The notes beneath the pieces were generated by a model, which worked only from the letters and a program-made list of their open reading frames with translations, did not search any database and had not been told where the DNA came from. Shown here in pieces: positions 55,101 through 64,000 of a DNA stretch of 64,000 nucleotides. The DNA lies in the NCBI GenBank assembly GCA_950295325.1, contig OX485806.1, positions 36,396,001-36,460,000 on the forward strand, given 5' to 3'. A program made the position numbers and the translations under genes. The DNA comes from Polytrichum commune (lineage: Eukaryota; Streptophyta; Polytrichopsida; Polytrichales; Polytrichaceae). The stretch's first letter is position 1. Every line of letters begins with the position of its first letter.

Positions 55101-55800
55101 CAGATGGCGTTAGAGAGCCCGAATTACTCCATCCAAATTCAGCTAGAATAAATGGGGCACGAGCAAATGTTTTTACTAGAGCCTATTCATCCATAATGGG
55201 TAATGATAGCTATTCTAAAGCATGCACATGTCTATTTATAGACTATGAAACTCAAAAAACACCATAAGAAACCTCAAATTAGTCTATTCAGTTCGCTTTT
55301 CATGTTCTCCAACTCCTTACAATTAGATCTATGCAACGATGCTTGTGTTGCATCAAAACATCTACAATGAAGCATCTACAATGAAGCATCAACAATGAAA
55401 TTGGAGCTTTCCTAATTGATTTAAGATTATCAAAAGTGCATGTTTTTGGTTCCTTAACCAAATACACAGGTCCTCCCACTTATGTTGAGTGACCCTTTGA
55501 GTGCGGAGAAGTTAATAAATGTGAAGATGTAGTCCAATCTCTTTTTATAAACAAGCATAAATTGTTTGTGGTGTGCGTTCTTTGTTCATCATCTAACCAC
55601 CACACACCACAATGAAGATACCTAATAATCAAATAGTACCCGTATACCTTATACCCGGTTTTTGTGTTAGGCCTACCTCCAAGAGGTGGTTTTGAAAATA
55701 GTCCAAGTGACCATGAAACATGACCCATCTGATGCCATGTAGGAATCCATGTAAACTTTACATCCATCTTGCATTTACGTACTCCTTTCCCTCAAGCGTC
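52171..55800. other. Long gene-free stretch
   Basis: 3.6 kb without a supportable gene. Contents: loose repeats of 'gtgtagctcttggatctata' (52,990-53,110), an (AT)/(GA) microsatellite pair near 54,480 and 54,564-54,582, an 11-13 G run near 54,701-54,712, and a 14-bp tandem repeat (catctacaatgaag) at 55,367-55,402. A 95-codon minus-strand frame at 55,480-55,767 looks protein-like in places but matches nothing I know. Confidence 0.4.
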
Positions 55801-55891
55801 GTGTGAAGCGTACTTGAGCCGGCTCCGCCTTTTCCACGCGTGAGAGTGCTTGAAGTGTAATGGTCACGGGCCCTCAGGAGCAGGAGCTCTT

Positions 55892-55897
55892 TATAAA
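55892..55897 (+). promoter_or_regulatory. TATA box candidate
   Basis: tataaa inside ctctttataaacccc, in a locally GC-richer stretch. About 30 bases downstream lies a plausible transcription start. A strong splice donor (cacag|gtgcgc, 56,067) follows within 180 bases. It could be the promoter of the plus-strand gene whose exons appear at 58.8-60.2 kb, but that link is inference. Confidence 0.45.
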
Positions 55898-55924
55898 CCC
55901 CTGCTTAAACCCCGCTATCGCAAG

Positions 55925-56066
55925 GCCGTGCTTTGGAAGAGCGACGGAGCTTCTGCCTTACTCTTCTCTTCCGATTCTCTCTCCCGATCTCCAAACCATC
56001 TAATTACACACCGAATTGCCATCGACCCTGAGGGTGGAAGAGCATCGCGGCGGACATTTTCCACAG
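55925..56066 (+). other. Possible 5' exon
   Basis: The segment lies downstream of the TATA candidate and ends at the donor-like cacag|gtgcgc. Its base composition is more balanced than the surrounding AT-rich repeats. An open frame crosses it (beginning upstream at 55,850), but no domain is recognisable, so it may be 5' UTR. Confidence 0.3.
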
Positions 56067-56823
56067 GTGCGCGCATCATCATGAACGCATGCTTGACGTG
56101 TTGGTTTGATTCCGCAGTGCATCTTTTGGTTTAGTCTGCTGTGCGCGAGATGAGAGAAGCGTTGGGATTCTTGGTGTCGCCGCCGCAACGTATTTGAGCT
56201 ACATAACCGGTGTGAGGATTACGATGATGATTTAGCTTTGCAGCGGGACATTATCTACTCTCAAGTTATACTAAAACGTTCTCTGCGTGTGCGGATAGGG
56301 AAAGCACAAGGGAATGAGGTGCTGTTGGAAGCGCCCTCCACTTCGCTGAGCGACCCCCGTTATGTATGTATCTGGCGAGTCGGGGGTTACATGCATCGCA
56401 AATGCTAATGTTGTGTAGTAGGAATTTCGTGGTTTCATGCTGACGAGAGTTGTGAGAGTCTAACTTAGACCCTTGTTGCTCTCGCATTCAACTCTTGTAA
56501 GAGTGCCATGGCTGAGCCGTTCCACTTCATCGTACCTATTTCCTTGTGTCCAGGAAGCCATGTGGCCATGGCCATGGCCGCTTTGAGAGATGAAGTCGTA
56601 ATTTTTAGCGTGGATCGTCGCATCCATACATCCTTCGCGCGCGCGAGAGAGAGAGAGGTATTGCTTGCCATGAGTTCCCTTTTTCTGCTCTCCCATTCAG
56701 TCTTTCGTCCACCGGAAAATTGCCCTTGGATGGATGGCAGGAACCAGCTGGCCATAGCCATGGCCGCTTGGCGCGATGAGTGAGTGAGGACTGATGAAGT
56801 CATAAATTTGAGCGTGGATCATC

Positions 56824-56891
<68 letters not shown>

Positions 56892-58076
56892 GCTGTATTG
56901 CTCGTCCTAAGTTCCCTTTTTCTGCTCTCCCATTCAGTCTTCAGTCCACTGGGAAATTGCCCTTGGATGGCTGTGGAGCTTTGTTTTGCTCGCTTGCTGC
57001 GATATAGCGCTGCTTAGGGGGACCGTTTCCCAAGCCGTGAAGTAGTCCATAGCCGTGAACGTTTAGTAACTCATGAGTAGCTTCCGAAAGAGCAAAGGAT
57101 GGGTAGAGTTGTGCTCAAGGGGACACCTAATTGGCTTTGGGTGGGGCTTAAGGAGGTCTTCCAGGTGCTGCCGGTTGTGAATTTCAAGACTGCGTGGTTT
57201 AGCATTTTCTGCCATAGAGAAGATTGTTTCTCCAAACACAATTTCACTACTCACATTATCAGTTGTTGGGTCTCCTTTCTCAAGATTTTAGTACACGTTG
57301 TCTTTTTGGTAGAACTCGAGGGATTTTCTCTAAAGTTTGTGCTACAACCACTTGAGTAGTTTTACTATGCTCAATGTTCATCATCCTGTGTTGTGCAGCT
57401 CTTCCTCAGAAGAGCTTGTCTTCCGACTCGTCCTCCTGGGGCCTAATTTGTTGGACTTTTTTTCTTCTCCCGCTTTGCACCTCTACACCATCTTGTCCAC
57501 ACAGCTACTTGCGTCGGCCGTGAGGCGAAGAGTGCCACCATGCGTCGTTAAGGTAGATATGTCTTAAATGGTTTCTTTTTTCCGACTAGCCCACTTTTCC
57601 TAGGATACGAAACACACGATCAATGCGAGATGGATAGCAAAACGAGATGGGTAGCAAATCCAAATTGAGGCCGTAGCCGCCCTCCTCATATCTATTGTGG
57701 AACTCATATCTATTCAGTACCAAAGTGAAGATTCTCGTGCTCATCAAATGGTCATATAGGCCCCTTCAATTATGTTGACTATTGAGGCTATCCGTCCTTG
57801 GAGCCACAGGTGTCTGATTAAGATAAGTAACCGATCTAGGCACGCCTACCTTACTGCTTGCTTGGGATTGAGTATGTCACTCTAACTGCTACTTATTTGG
57901 TGGTGTAACGGTGAACTTCATCTGCAATTGAAGTCTGCTCACAAGGATATTCTGTAGTTTGCTATACTAGACAAGTCCACAAAACATCTGATCTTCAGGT
58001 GACCTACGCTATTCATCATCAACCCACATTAATTATTTTGCAATTATTGGGTGGCAACTAGAGATGCTATCATATG
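56067..58076 (+). other. Intron-like or intergenic region with a duplicated (GA)n-containing unit
   Basis: No exon can be supported here. Two tandem units (roughly 56,549-56,745 and 56,742-56,970) share tttttctgctctcccattca and 'gcgtggatc'; each contains a (GA)n run, expanded to over 60 bp in the second (56,828-56,892). The stretch 57,590-57,800 resembles 62,930-63,110 (gaaacacacgatc... and gtcatatagg), an old dispersed repeat. Confidence 0.5.
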
Positions 58077-58628
58077 CAGGGGCGGAGCGAAGGGGGGGCT
58101 GGGGGGGCTGACATCACTAGTAGAAAACTATGCCAAAACGATTACAGATTATTATTATTCTTATTATTATTCGGTTTTGCGACTGCAATGTTAATTTTTT
58201 GGGGCGTGTAATACACCGTTGGAAAGGTGTTTTCAAGATCTTTCCAACGGTATATTACAAGCTCCCAAAATCTCAAAATTTCAGTTGGTAAATCCTAAAA
58301 ACATCTGCAGTCGTTTAGCAATTGCAGAGCAGGCTGGTCAAAAGAACCGCAATGGGAAAAAGAAATGATTGCGGTTCTTTTTTGCAATGTTTTCTACGAG
58401 TGCATTGAAGGAAAGTCGGTCATCTGCTTACTATTGGCAATGTCTATTGGCGATGATTGGATGGTCGATCTTTGGATATTAATGACATTATCAATTTCTT
58501 TATGGGGATGTCAGTTCAATGAGTCCAAATCTCTCAATAAATAATCAAATTTCAAAATAAAATATACATTGGATATTTCCATGTTCTGAGGTTAGCCCCC
58601 CTAGGTCAAAATCTGGGCTCCACCCCTG
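58077..58628. mobile_element. hAT-type element carrying a nested CACTA-type element
   Basis: Ends caggggcggagcg and ctccacccctg are the CAGGGGCGGA-type termini common in plant hAT elements. Next inside, ggggggctg and gttagccccccta are also inverted. The flanks atcatatg (58,069-58,076) and gtcgtatg (58,629-58,636) agree in 6 of 8 bases, consistent with an aged 8-bp duplication. No transposase. A CACTA-type element interrupts it at 58,115-58,402. Confidence 0.75.
58115..58402. mobile_element. Short CACTA-type (En/Spm-like) element
   Basis: Ends cactagtagaaaac and gttttctacgagtg are the classic CACTA-type inverted termini. The 3-bp target duplication CAT is perfect (58,112-58,114 and 58,403-58,405). 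Inside is the ACCGTTGGAAAGGT hairpin (58,209-58,256) also present at 45.7 kb, and a second inverted pair around gattgcggttctttt. At 288 bp it is non-autonomous. Confidence 0.85.
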
Positions 58629-58828
58629 GTCGTATGACATTGGGTGCTACATGAGAAGTCATGAAGACCTTTCTAATCAGCATGGCACACCAATTTGAAC
58701 ACCAGATGTTTAGTGTAGTTCCCAATATTATTTTTGTGATGCCTATAGAGTCATCCATGGATCCGTGCTGGTGCACTCAAGCGATAGAGATGGAGAGAGC
58801 TCTGATCTTTCAATTTATCATTTTGCAG

Positions 58829-60178
58829 TGCATCACAATAAGCTGACTGCAGACACCTCAAAGATACCAGATGGCAGATGCAGAGTAAGTTTCTCACGTC
58901 TTTTGTCTTCAAGTTAAAGTCTGTCTCTCAATGTATAGGTATTTTGACTCTCTAATATAATCAACATAACTGACAAGTATTTATTTGTTTAATTTTGATG
59001 GATACAAAAAAGCATTTTGTATATAATTTGTACCTGAATTTTGTATCAGCCTCTCGGAAACGTTTCCATATAAACTGCTTTGTTGCTGTGGATAACAACT
59101 TTTAAGTGTCTCTTGCATGGCCCGGATTCAGGTGTCTTGATTGTACTGTGGTTTTCTGGTAATGAATTTTTTTGTTATAATAAATATTAAAATTTTGAAA
59201 ATTTGCAACCTTTTCTGTCAAGACTGTTGCTATGTAGTTCATTTAGGTAAATGTCATGCTCTTTTTCACATAGGCTCTCCATGTGGATTTGCAGTCTTCT
59301 CAATGGTGCAACATTTTTGGAAGATCATGTTTGTCTCACTTGGATGTTGGGGATTTTAATCTTCAGGATGGAGTGGGCACTGAGGAGATTACCACAGCTC
59401 CAACTTTTTCCCTCTTTATGTGAAAATGCCGAGTCAAGCTCCAGAGTTTTTGACCCTCTAACGCCAGTGGATGAAGAAACTGATCCAAATGTGATGAAAA
59501 TTTTGGCAGCTGATAAGGAGGAAATAGATGGTAAGAATGCCAATTCTACTTCTCAGAAGCACATTAAACTAGAGCATACCAATGATAGGAAGTGGATGAG
59601 GTTCTACAACATATGGGAAATAGCATTGGAATAGGTGATTGGACTAATCTTTTTTATTGGATTTAAGTTACAACATAAAGAAATGCTCAAATTTTATCAT
59701 TCTGATGGTATTGGGGGTTTGGGTGATTGGGACAGCTGGCAGATTATTTACAGAATGTGATCGAATTAAAGAGTCGAATTGCATCCATCATAGTCAGTAC
59801 ATTCAGCTTCTTCGGATGTTGATATGGTACCATCTGCTGGACAGTTGTGAAAATAATGTGGACAAGAGACTTGTAGATATAAAACCATATGTCCTTCTCC
59901 TGCAAAGATTGCCTTCAAAGTTGGTGCAATATTATCCTAAAAATGATATCTCTAGGGACCTAATTTGCACTCACAGTGACCCAAGTTTTTGCTTGATCGA
60001 AAATCACCAACATTTGCCTCCATATGACTTCCTGAAAAGACTAGGTGACGACCTTTCGCACACCAAGGTGGTTGTTGGGGCCGAGGATCCTCCAGATGAA
60101 ATGGGACTTCATGTAACAGGAAACCTTGACATGTATATCGATAATCTTCATCAGGTCGTGCATATGCTCCAACGATGA
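58829..60178 (+). pseudogene. Unidentified multi-exon gene with a frameshift
   Basis: Three exon candidates have good GT-AG borders: 58,829-58,884 (HHNKLTADTSKIPDGRCR), 59,274-59,530, and 59,754 to a TGA at 60,176-60,178. Reading from exon one, exon two continues in phase (ALHVDLQSSQWCNIFGRSCL...) but hits TGA at 59,421. The downstream part of exon two (FDPLTPVDEETDPNVMKILA) and exon three (ECDRIKESNC, then YIQLLRMLIWYHLLDSCENN) are in phase with each other in the next frame. One shift near the TTTTT at 59,405-59,409 explains this. Exon three encodes PPYDFLKRLGDDLSH and ends HVTGNLDMYIDNLHQVVHML. I do not recognise the family. It could be a decayed gene, a real gene with a sequencing error, or a gene with alternative splicing. 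Confidence 0.5.
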
Positions 60179-61382
60179 GGTGAGAACTGTAACAGTACTT
60201 GGTTTTTAGTGTTTCCGCAGGAAGAGATGCAAATGTTACTAGAGAAGGTCTCATTCATTGCATGTATGGTTAGAAGGTTATCATTCCTGTAAATATATGT
60301 GTCTATGCATACACTTAGTTATCATGTGGATAGAATTCCACTTTAATAACTCAAATTGTTCATTTGCAGCGTAACCACCAAGCCAATTCAAGTGGGATAC
60401 TATACACACACATCAACTGCTGCTGAGGTATAATGTGGGCACATCTGATTCAGACTGTGGCAAGCTGAAAAACTCACTCTGCTAGTTTTTATGAATTGAG
60501 AAATCCATGCTGATGGAAAACAATTCTGTCAAACTGTCCTCTATCACCACTACTCTTATATAGTGAGGTTTATATAGTGATTCTATATAAGGCTACCTTT
60601 CGGTCATATGTGCTGATATGTTTGTAGAAGGACAATGGCATTTTTGTGATTGGTGATTAAAAAATACTCTTACCACATTCAGCAAGCAAAACTGTGTTGG
60701 TAACTCTGCTGATGTGGTACCTGTGATGTGTATGCTTTCAATCATAAATGTATGTGATATCTATGCGGAGCCTCACTTGATATGTAGTGAATCAGGATTT
60801 GGCCAAACTTCTCTAAGAACAACACCCCCAACTAGGTAGCCAAACACACCTTGTAAACATCCAGTCAGTATACTTTCTCAAAGCTGCATTTTTTGCATGT
60901 AATACATGAAAAAACCCTACACTGCAAGCTTACAAATTCAATGCTCCATTTGGTCTGGAGTGTTAACTTTCTTGCAGAACTAGTTGAAGACGTAGTAAAT
61001 GTGATTACTGATATGTCACCATGTTGGGGCACTCCTGGTAACACACAAATCAATCCTTATACTCATAATCCACATGTTTGTAAAAGCAGCCAAACCGGGA
61101 TGAAACCCAAATCAAGGGTACCCCAAACATTTTTGTCTTTCCTGTCAATTATTACAGATTTACTGTGACACAAACCTTCAAAGATAGCAGACGACAATTT
61201 CTTGTCCTTCCGAATCATAGATGCTGCTAAGGTATGAGAAGCTTGCTAAGCTGAATACTTTTGTGTTCTTAGAAAGCACTACTCACCTCGTAGAAGCTGA
61301 GGCCCCAAAGAGCAATTAGGAACCAGATGCAAAGCCATGTGCAATCAATTCATCATCCATGCTGTTTGAACCAACACAAACC
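60179..61382. other. Region between convergent genes
   Basis: Likely 3' UTR and spacer. An exon-like piece at 60,371-60,429 has an acceptor (tttgcag) and donor (gag|gtataa) and reads VTTKPIQVGYYTHTSTAAE in one frame, so the plus-strand gene may have had a further exon. The donor-like gatgag|gtgag directly at the stop of the preceding exon supports this. The minus-strand gene's 3' UTR should lie at the right side. Confidence 0.35.
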
Positions 61383-61550
61383 TCAATCTTCATCTTTTGA
61401 AGGCTTTCGATACTGAGTTTCCAACTGTTTTGCAACCACAACCCCAGTTGTGACAAGTGTCTTCAAGTTGGGGATTGTGTAATTCTGGGCCACATAAACG
61501 CCCACAAATGCGCCAACTGAGAAGGAGAAGCTACTCCGAAAAATGCCCAT
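61383..61550 (-). CDS. STMP1-like mitochondrial transmembrane micropeptide
   Basis: A complete 55-residue protein: MGIFRSSFSFSVGAFVGVYV, then AQNYTIPNL, a short amphipathic stretch (VVVAKQLETQYRKP) and an acidic end (SKDED). It matches the layout of the STMP1 family of eukaryotic micropeptides: one N-terminal hydrophobic helix with glycines, the conserved G-x-Y-x-AQNY-x-(I/V)PN signature, and a charged tail. Animal members are small inner-membrane proteins linked to respiratory-chain supercomplexes; the plant role is not established, so mitochondrial location is inferred. The ATG is the first in its exon, in a good context (gaaccATGg). The 5' UTR is spliced: acceptor ttttgcag ends at 61,574. 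The stop is TGA. Confidence 0.85.
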   Translation of the reverse strand: MGIFRSSFSFSVGAFVGVYVAQNYTIPNLKTLVTTGVVVAKQLETQYRKPSKDED

Positions 61551-61573
61551 GGTTCTTCTTCTAGGCTTTCTTC

Positions 61574-62125
61574 CTGCAAAAGTTTATCATGGATTCATAT
61601 TTACATCAGCCTTAGAAATGTTCAGAGATATGTGCACATTTAAATGAATGACGCATGAGTTTTGCACAACACTTGTAAGATTGCATTGATATCATGATTT
61701 GAATACAAGTCGAGGCAATCTGTGGATAGTTTGTAGATTGGATGACTGAAAACTGGAAGAAGACTCGAAGGCTATCTAATGAATTCGATCCTCCTTTCTC
61801 CCAGAAAAATATTGGTACTCTTCAGTCATCGCTTCAGCTAAACCATCGATCTGGCAACTTCCGTTCACATCGAGTCATCTAATATCCAATACATAATTCT
61901 CGAATTCTCGACCGACCACATAGATGTAGGAAGGCACTTAGCATGATATAGGACATGGATCTAACATACATGCTCTACATCCACAAACATGACTTATCCC
62001 AATCTTCCAAGGATATTCAAAAGCAACAAACTCTTAATCTACTAGTTCTTCCTAGTCTCAAGTCTCTTAAGCACGACATACAACGACGCCAGCGAATCCA
62101 AGTAAAGAAATTTCTATTTACGTAC
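61574..62125 (-). other. 5'UTR intron of the STMP1-like gene
   Basis: On the minus strand the donor ctgaag|gtacgt (at 62,126/62,125) and acceptor ttttgcag|gaagaaag (61,574/61,573) bound a 552-bp intron in front of the coding exon. A second good donor (gcggat|gtaagt, 62,294/62,293) further upstream suggests another 5'UTR exon or an alternative donor. 5'UTR introns are common in short plant genes. Confidence 0.6.
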
Positions 62126-62745
62126 CTTCAGAATATACCGATGAGCAACGTAATCCTCCACACGAAAACCTCGCACTAGATGGAGATGACGCTCCACCCT
62201 TGATCAAAGCCGCAAACTCGAATGAAAATCCAATACGGGGTTCCGGAGCATGGCTGAAGGACTAAGGGCTACGAAAACCTCGCGCTCACTTACATCCGCA
62301 ATTTAACCTGCTCATCGTCACATCCACAACAAAATAAAATAAGAAAACCGCAATTGAAATACGAAGTAACATAACAAATTCGACATCCCGGTGTCCATCC
62401 TCGATCTTGGAATCCAATCGACGTTCAAATCTACAAGCAAAACACACGGACCAAAACCATGTGAAATTGCCACCAAAAGAGACGAGAAAAAGTGGAGAGG
62501 AACTACCGCGAAGTGCAAAAGAAGCAGAAAGTAGCCGGCCACGAAGAAGAAGAAGAAACCGACAATTGAATCTTCGCAGCAACAGCCAGGCGATGGTGGG
62601 TCGACAAATTCTTCAAAGCTTGTGGCAGAGTGAGGAAGAGCTCGACCATATCCAAAGCCCCGACCTAATATCATTCATCCGTATTTACAGATTTCCGTCA
62701 ACTCTAGTGGTGGATCGGGATGACGTGGGCATGATGCTTTAGACA
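62126..62745 (-). other. Probable 5' UTR and promoter-proximal region of the STMP1-like gene
   Basis: This GC-richer segment upstream of the intron contains many A/G-rich runs on the plus strand (C/T-rich on the minus), typical of plant 5' UTRs. Long open frames on both strands have no recognisable domain and are not annotated as proteins. No clear TATA box is visible, so the start of transcription is not placed. Confidence 0.4.
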
Positions 62746-64000
62746 TTCATCCGTTGTGCTCACTATGTGGAAAGAGAAGGCCCTACAACTGGCACCGCTT
62801 GATTGCATCTCTTTGTTCAAAAACCATTCTAAACAATTCAATTAAAGCTCAAGATCCTCAGGCTGGTGAAACCTTACAACAAGCGCCTTAGCTAAACAAC
62901 CCTTAAATGGTTACATTTTCCAACTTCTCCTAGGGTATGAAACACATGATGAGCACGAGATGGTTTGCGAATCCACATCAAGGCCGTCACTACTTTCCTC
63001 ATAATTTTTGGAGCTCGTGTGAGTATCTTATTACATTTTCAATGTGAATATTTGTGTGCTCGTGAAATGGTCATATAGGTCCCTCCCCAATTATGTTGAC
63101 TATATATTGTAGTGTACAATGGTTATCATATATTGGGCACAGAGTTCAATCTCTTTTAAACACATGTCTTTTTTATATGTGTTCTTGGAGCCGCACCTAC
63201 CCTCACACACAGGCCAAACTTAAATTAACTTAAATTAGCGGCCAAGGGTCGTGCTCACCGAATTTTGTGGTCCCACTTTGCTTTATACTAGGTCACCAAG
63301 CATAGGATTGATCATGTCAAAGAACGGACATAAAAATGACCATCCACTTTATATCATGTCTTGAGACCAAGATTTTTTATTTTGTGATGTGAAATTCTCT
63401 TCATCATGGCTCCGGATCAAAGGTTGTGATAATGAGAACTCCTCCTTTTTTTTAAATACAAATTTTGGATCACGGCCCTTGGTCACCAATGTAAACATGC
63501 CATAACCTATGTGCCCCTATTGTGGACATTTCCAACTCCACATACAATTATGACCGTTGGATCAAACTAGATATGTCTTGAAGCGTTAGTTGTTGGGAAT
63601 CAAGACACTTGGCATTTCAAGTCCATAATTGGAGTTGAGATGCAAAAGCTATAGGACGTCATAATTAATACAATCTTTTGTTTTAAGTGTCAAGTATATA
63701 GGCCTTCCAATTGATTGCGTAAATAATTGAACCTACAATGGTTATTATATTGTGAGCATAGTCATGTTTCTTGGTGTCCATTCTTGATTAGAATCCTTGT
63801 CAAATATGTCAAATATAGGTGTCCAATTGAGAAGGGTAATCACATAAGGCTCACATACCTTAAATGTGTTTATACACTACATTGATTATCCCAATTAGTG
63901 CATGTTAGTATTCGGAATTACACAATGCAATAACATTTTACTCCGGAATTCAATTTTTACAAACAAAAATTCAATAGGTTGTTCAGACATTATAAAACAT
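62746..64000. other. Gene-free end of window
   Basis: Contains the old dispersed repeat related to 57,590-57,800 (62,930-63,110). A possible inverted-repeat element lies at about 63,238-63,495 (ggccaagggtcgtg and cacggcccttggtc near its ends). From about 63,870 the left half of another ACTAAAT-family MITE begins (cggaattacacaatgcaat) and runs off the window. No gene is supportable. Confidence 0.4.

Noticed and set aside
55480-55767. 95-codon minus-strand frame as a gene
   Set aside because: Protein-like in places but no known family, no exon borders and AT-rich surroundings typical of decayed repeats.
62286-62742. Overlapping ~100-codon frames upstream of the STMP1-like gene as proteins
   Set aside because: They lie in the probable 5' UTR, mirror each other on both strands because of strand-biased composition, and show no domain.

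Overview
The window looks like nuclear DNA of a land plant with a large, gene-poor, transposon-rich genome. Supporting signs are a plant-type Ty3/gypsy LTR retrotransposon, two kinds of LINE, a tRNA-derived SINE, and dense small DNA transposons with recognisable target-site duplications (PIF/Harbinger, hAT, Mutator-like, CACTA, pogo/mariner). GT-AG introns surround the few host genes, and there are many microsatellites and G/C homopolymers. A fern, lycophyte or gymnosperm would fit the repeat load, but nothing here fixes the species.

Layout. 1-15.8 kb is a mosaic of small inverted-repeat elements. It holds two members of a CCGTAG-ended family (0.9 and 7.4 kb), a decayed pogo/Tigger transposase (3.1-4.4 kb), a Harbinger-type element nested in another (4.4-5.2 kb), and a 1.34 kb Mutator-like foldback with ~470 bp arms (11.3-12.6 kb). 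15.9-17.3 kb is another TTA-flanked Harbinger-type element. 17,409-29,086 is one intact LTR retrotransposon with 2,234 bp LTRs that differ at two seen positions, a 5-bp target duplication (ATTAG) and an unbroken 2,079-residue gag-pol.

29-42 kb is retroposon country. It has a SINE (30.8 kb), several tiny LINE 3' tails with target duplications, and three copies of an A/C-rich, RNase H-encoding LINE. The best copy (38,214-41,731) is 5' truncated and bounded by a perfect 13-bp duplication. Another copy is split by an hAT-type MITE. 45-48 kb carries a 1.13 kb Harbinger-type element and two hAT-type MITEs. 50.4-52.2 kb is a decayed L1-like LINE on the minus strand.

Host genes are confined to about 55.8-62.7 kb. 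A TATA-like promoter and possible first exon lie near 55.9 kb. A multi-exon plus-strand gene or pseudogene that I cannot name lies at 58.8-60.2 kb; it carries one apparent frameshift and has an hAT element, itself holding a CACTA element, just upstream. A short minus-strand gene encodes a 55-residue protein of the plant STMP1-like mitochondrial micropeptide family (61,383-61,550, with a 5'UTR intron). The two genes converge.

Most notable: the internal region of the LTR element begins TAATTGG and ends CCAATTA exactly at the LTR borders; two independent LINE copies share a TAA stop at the RNase H catalytic glutamate; LINE insertions as short as 59-64 bp carry perfect target duplications; and several nested insertions can be ordered in time from their target duplications.
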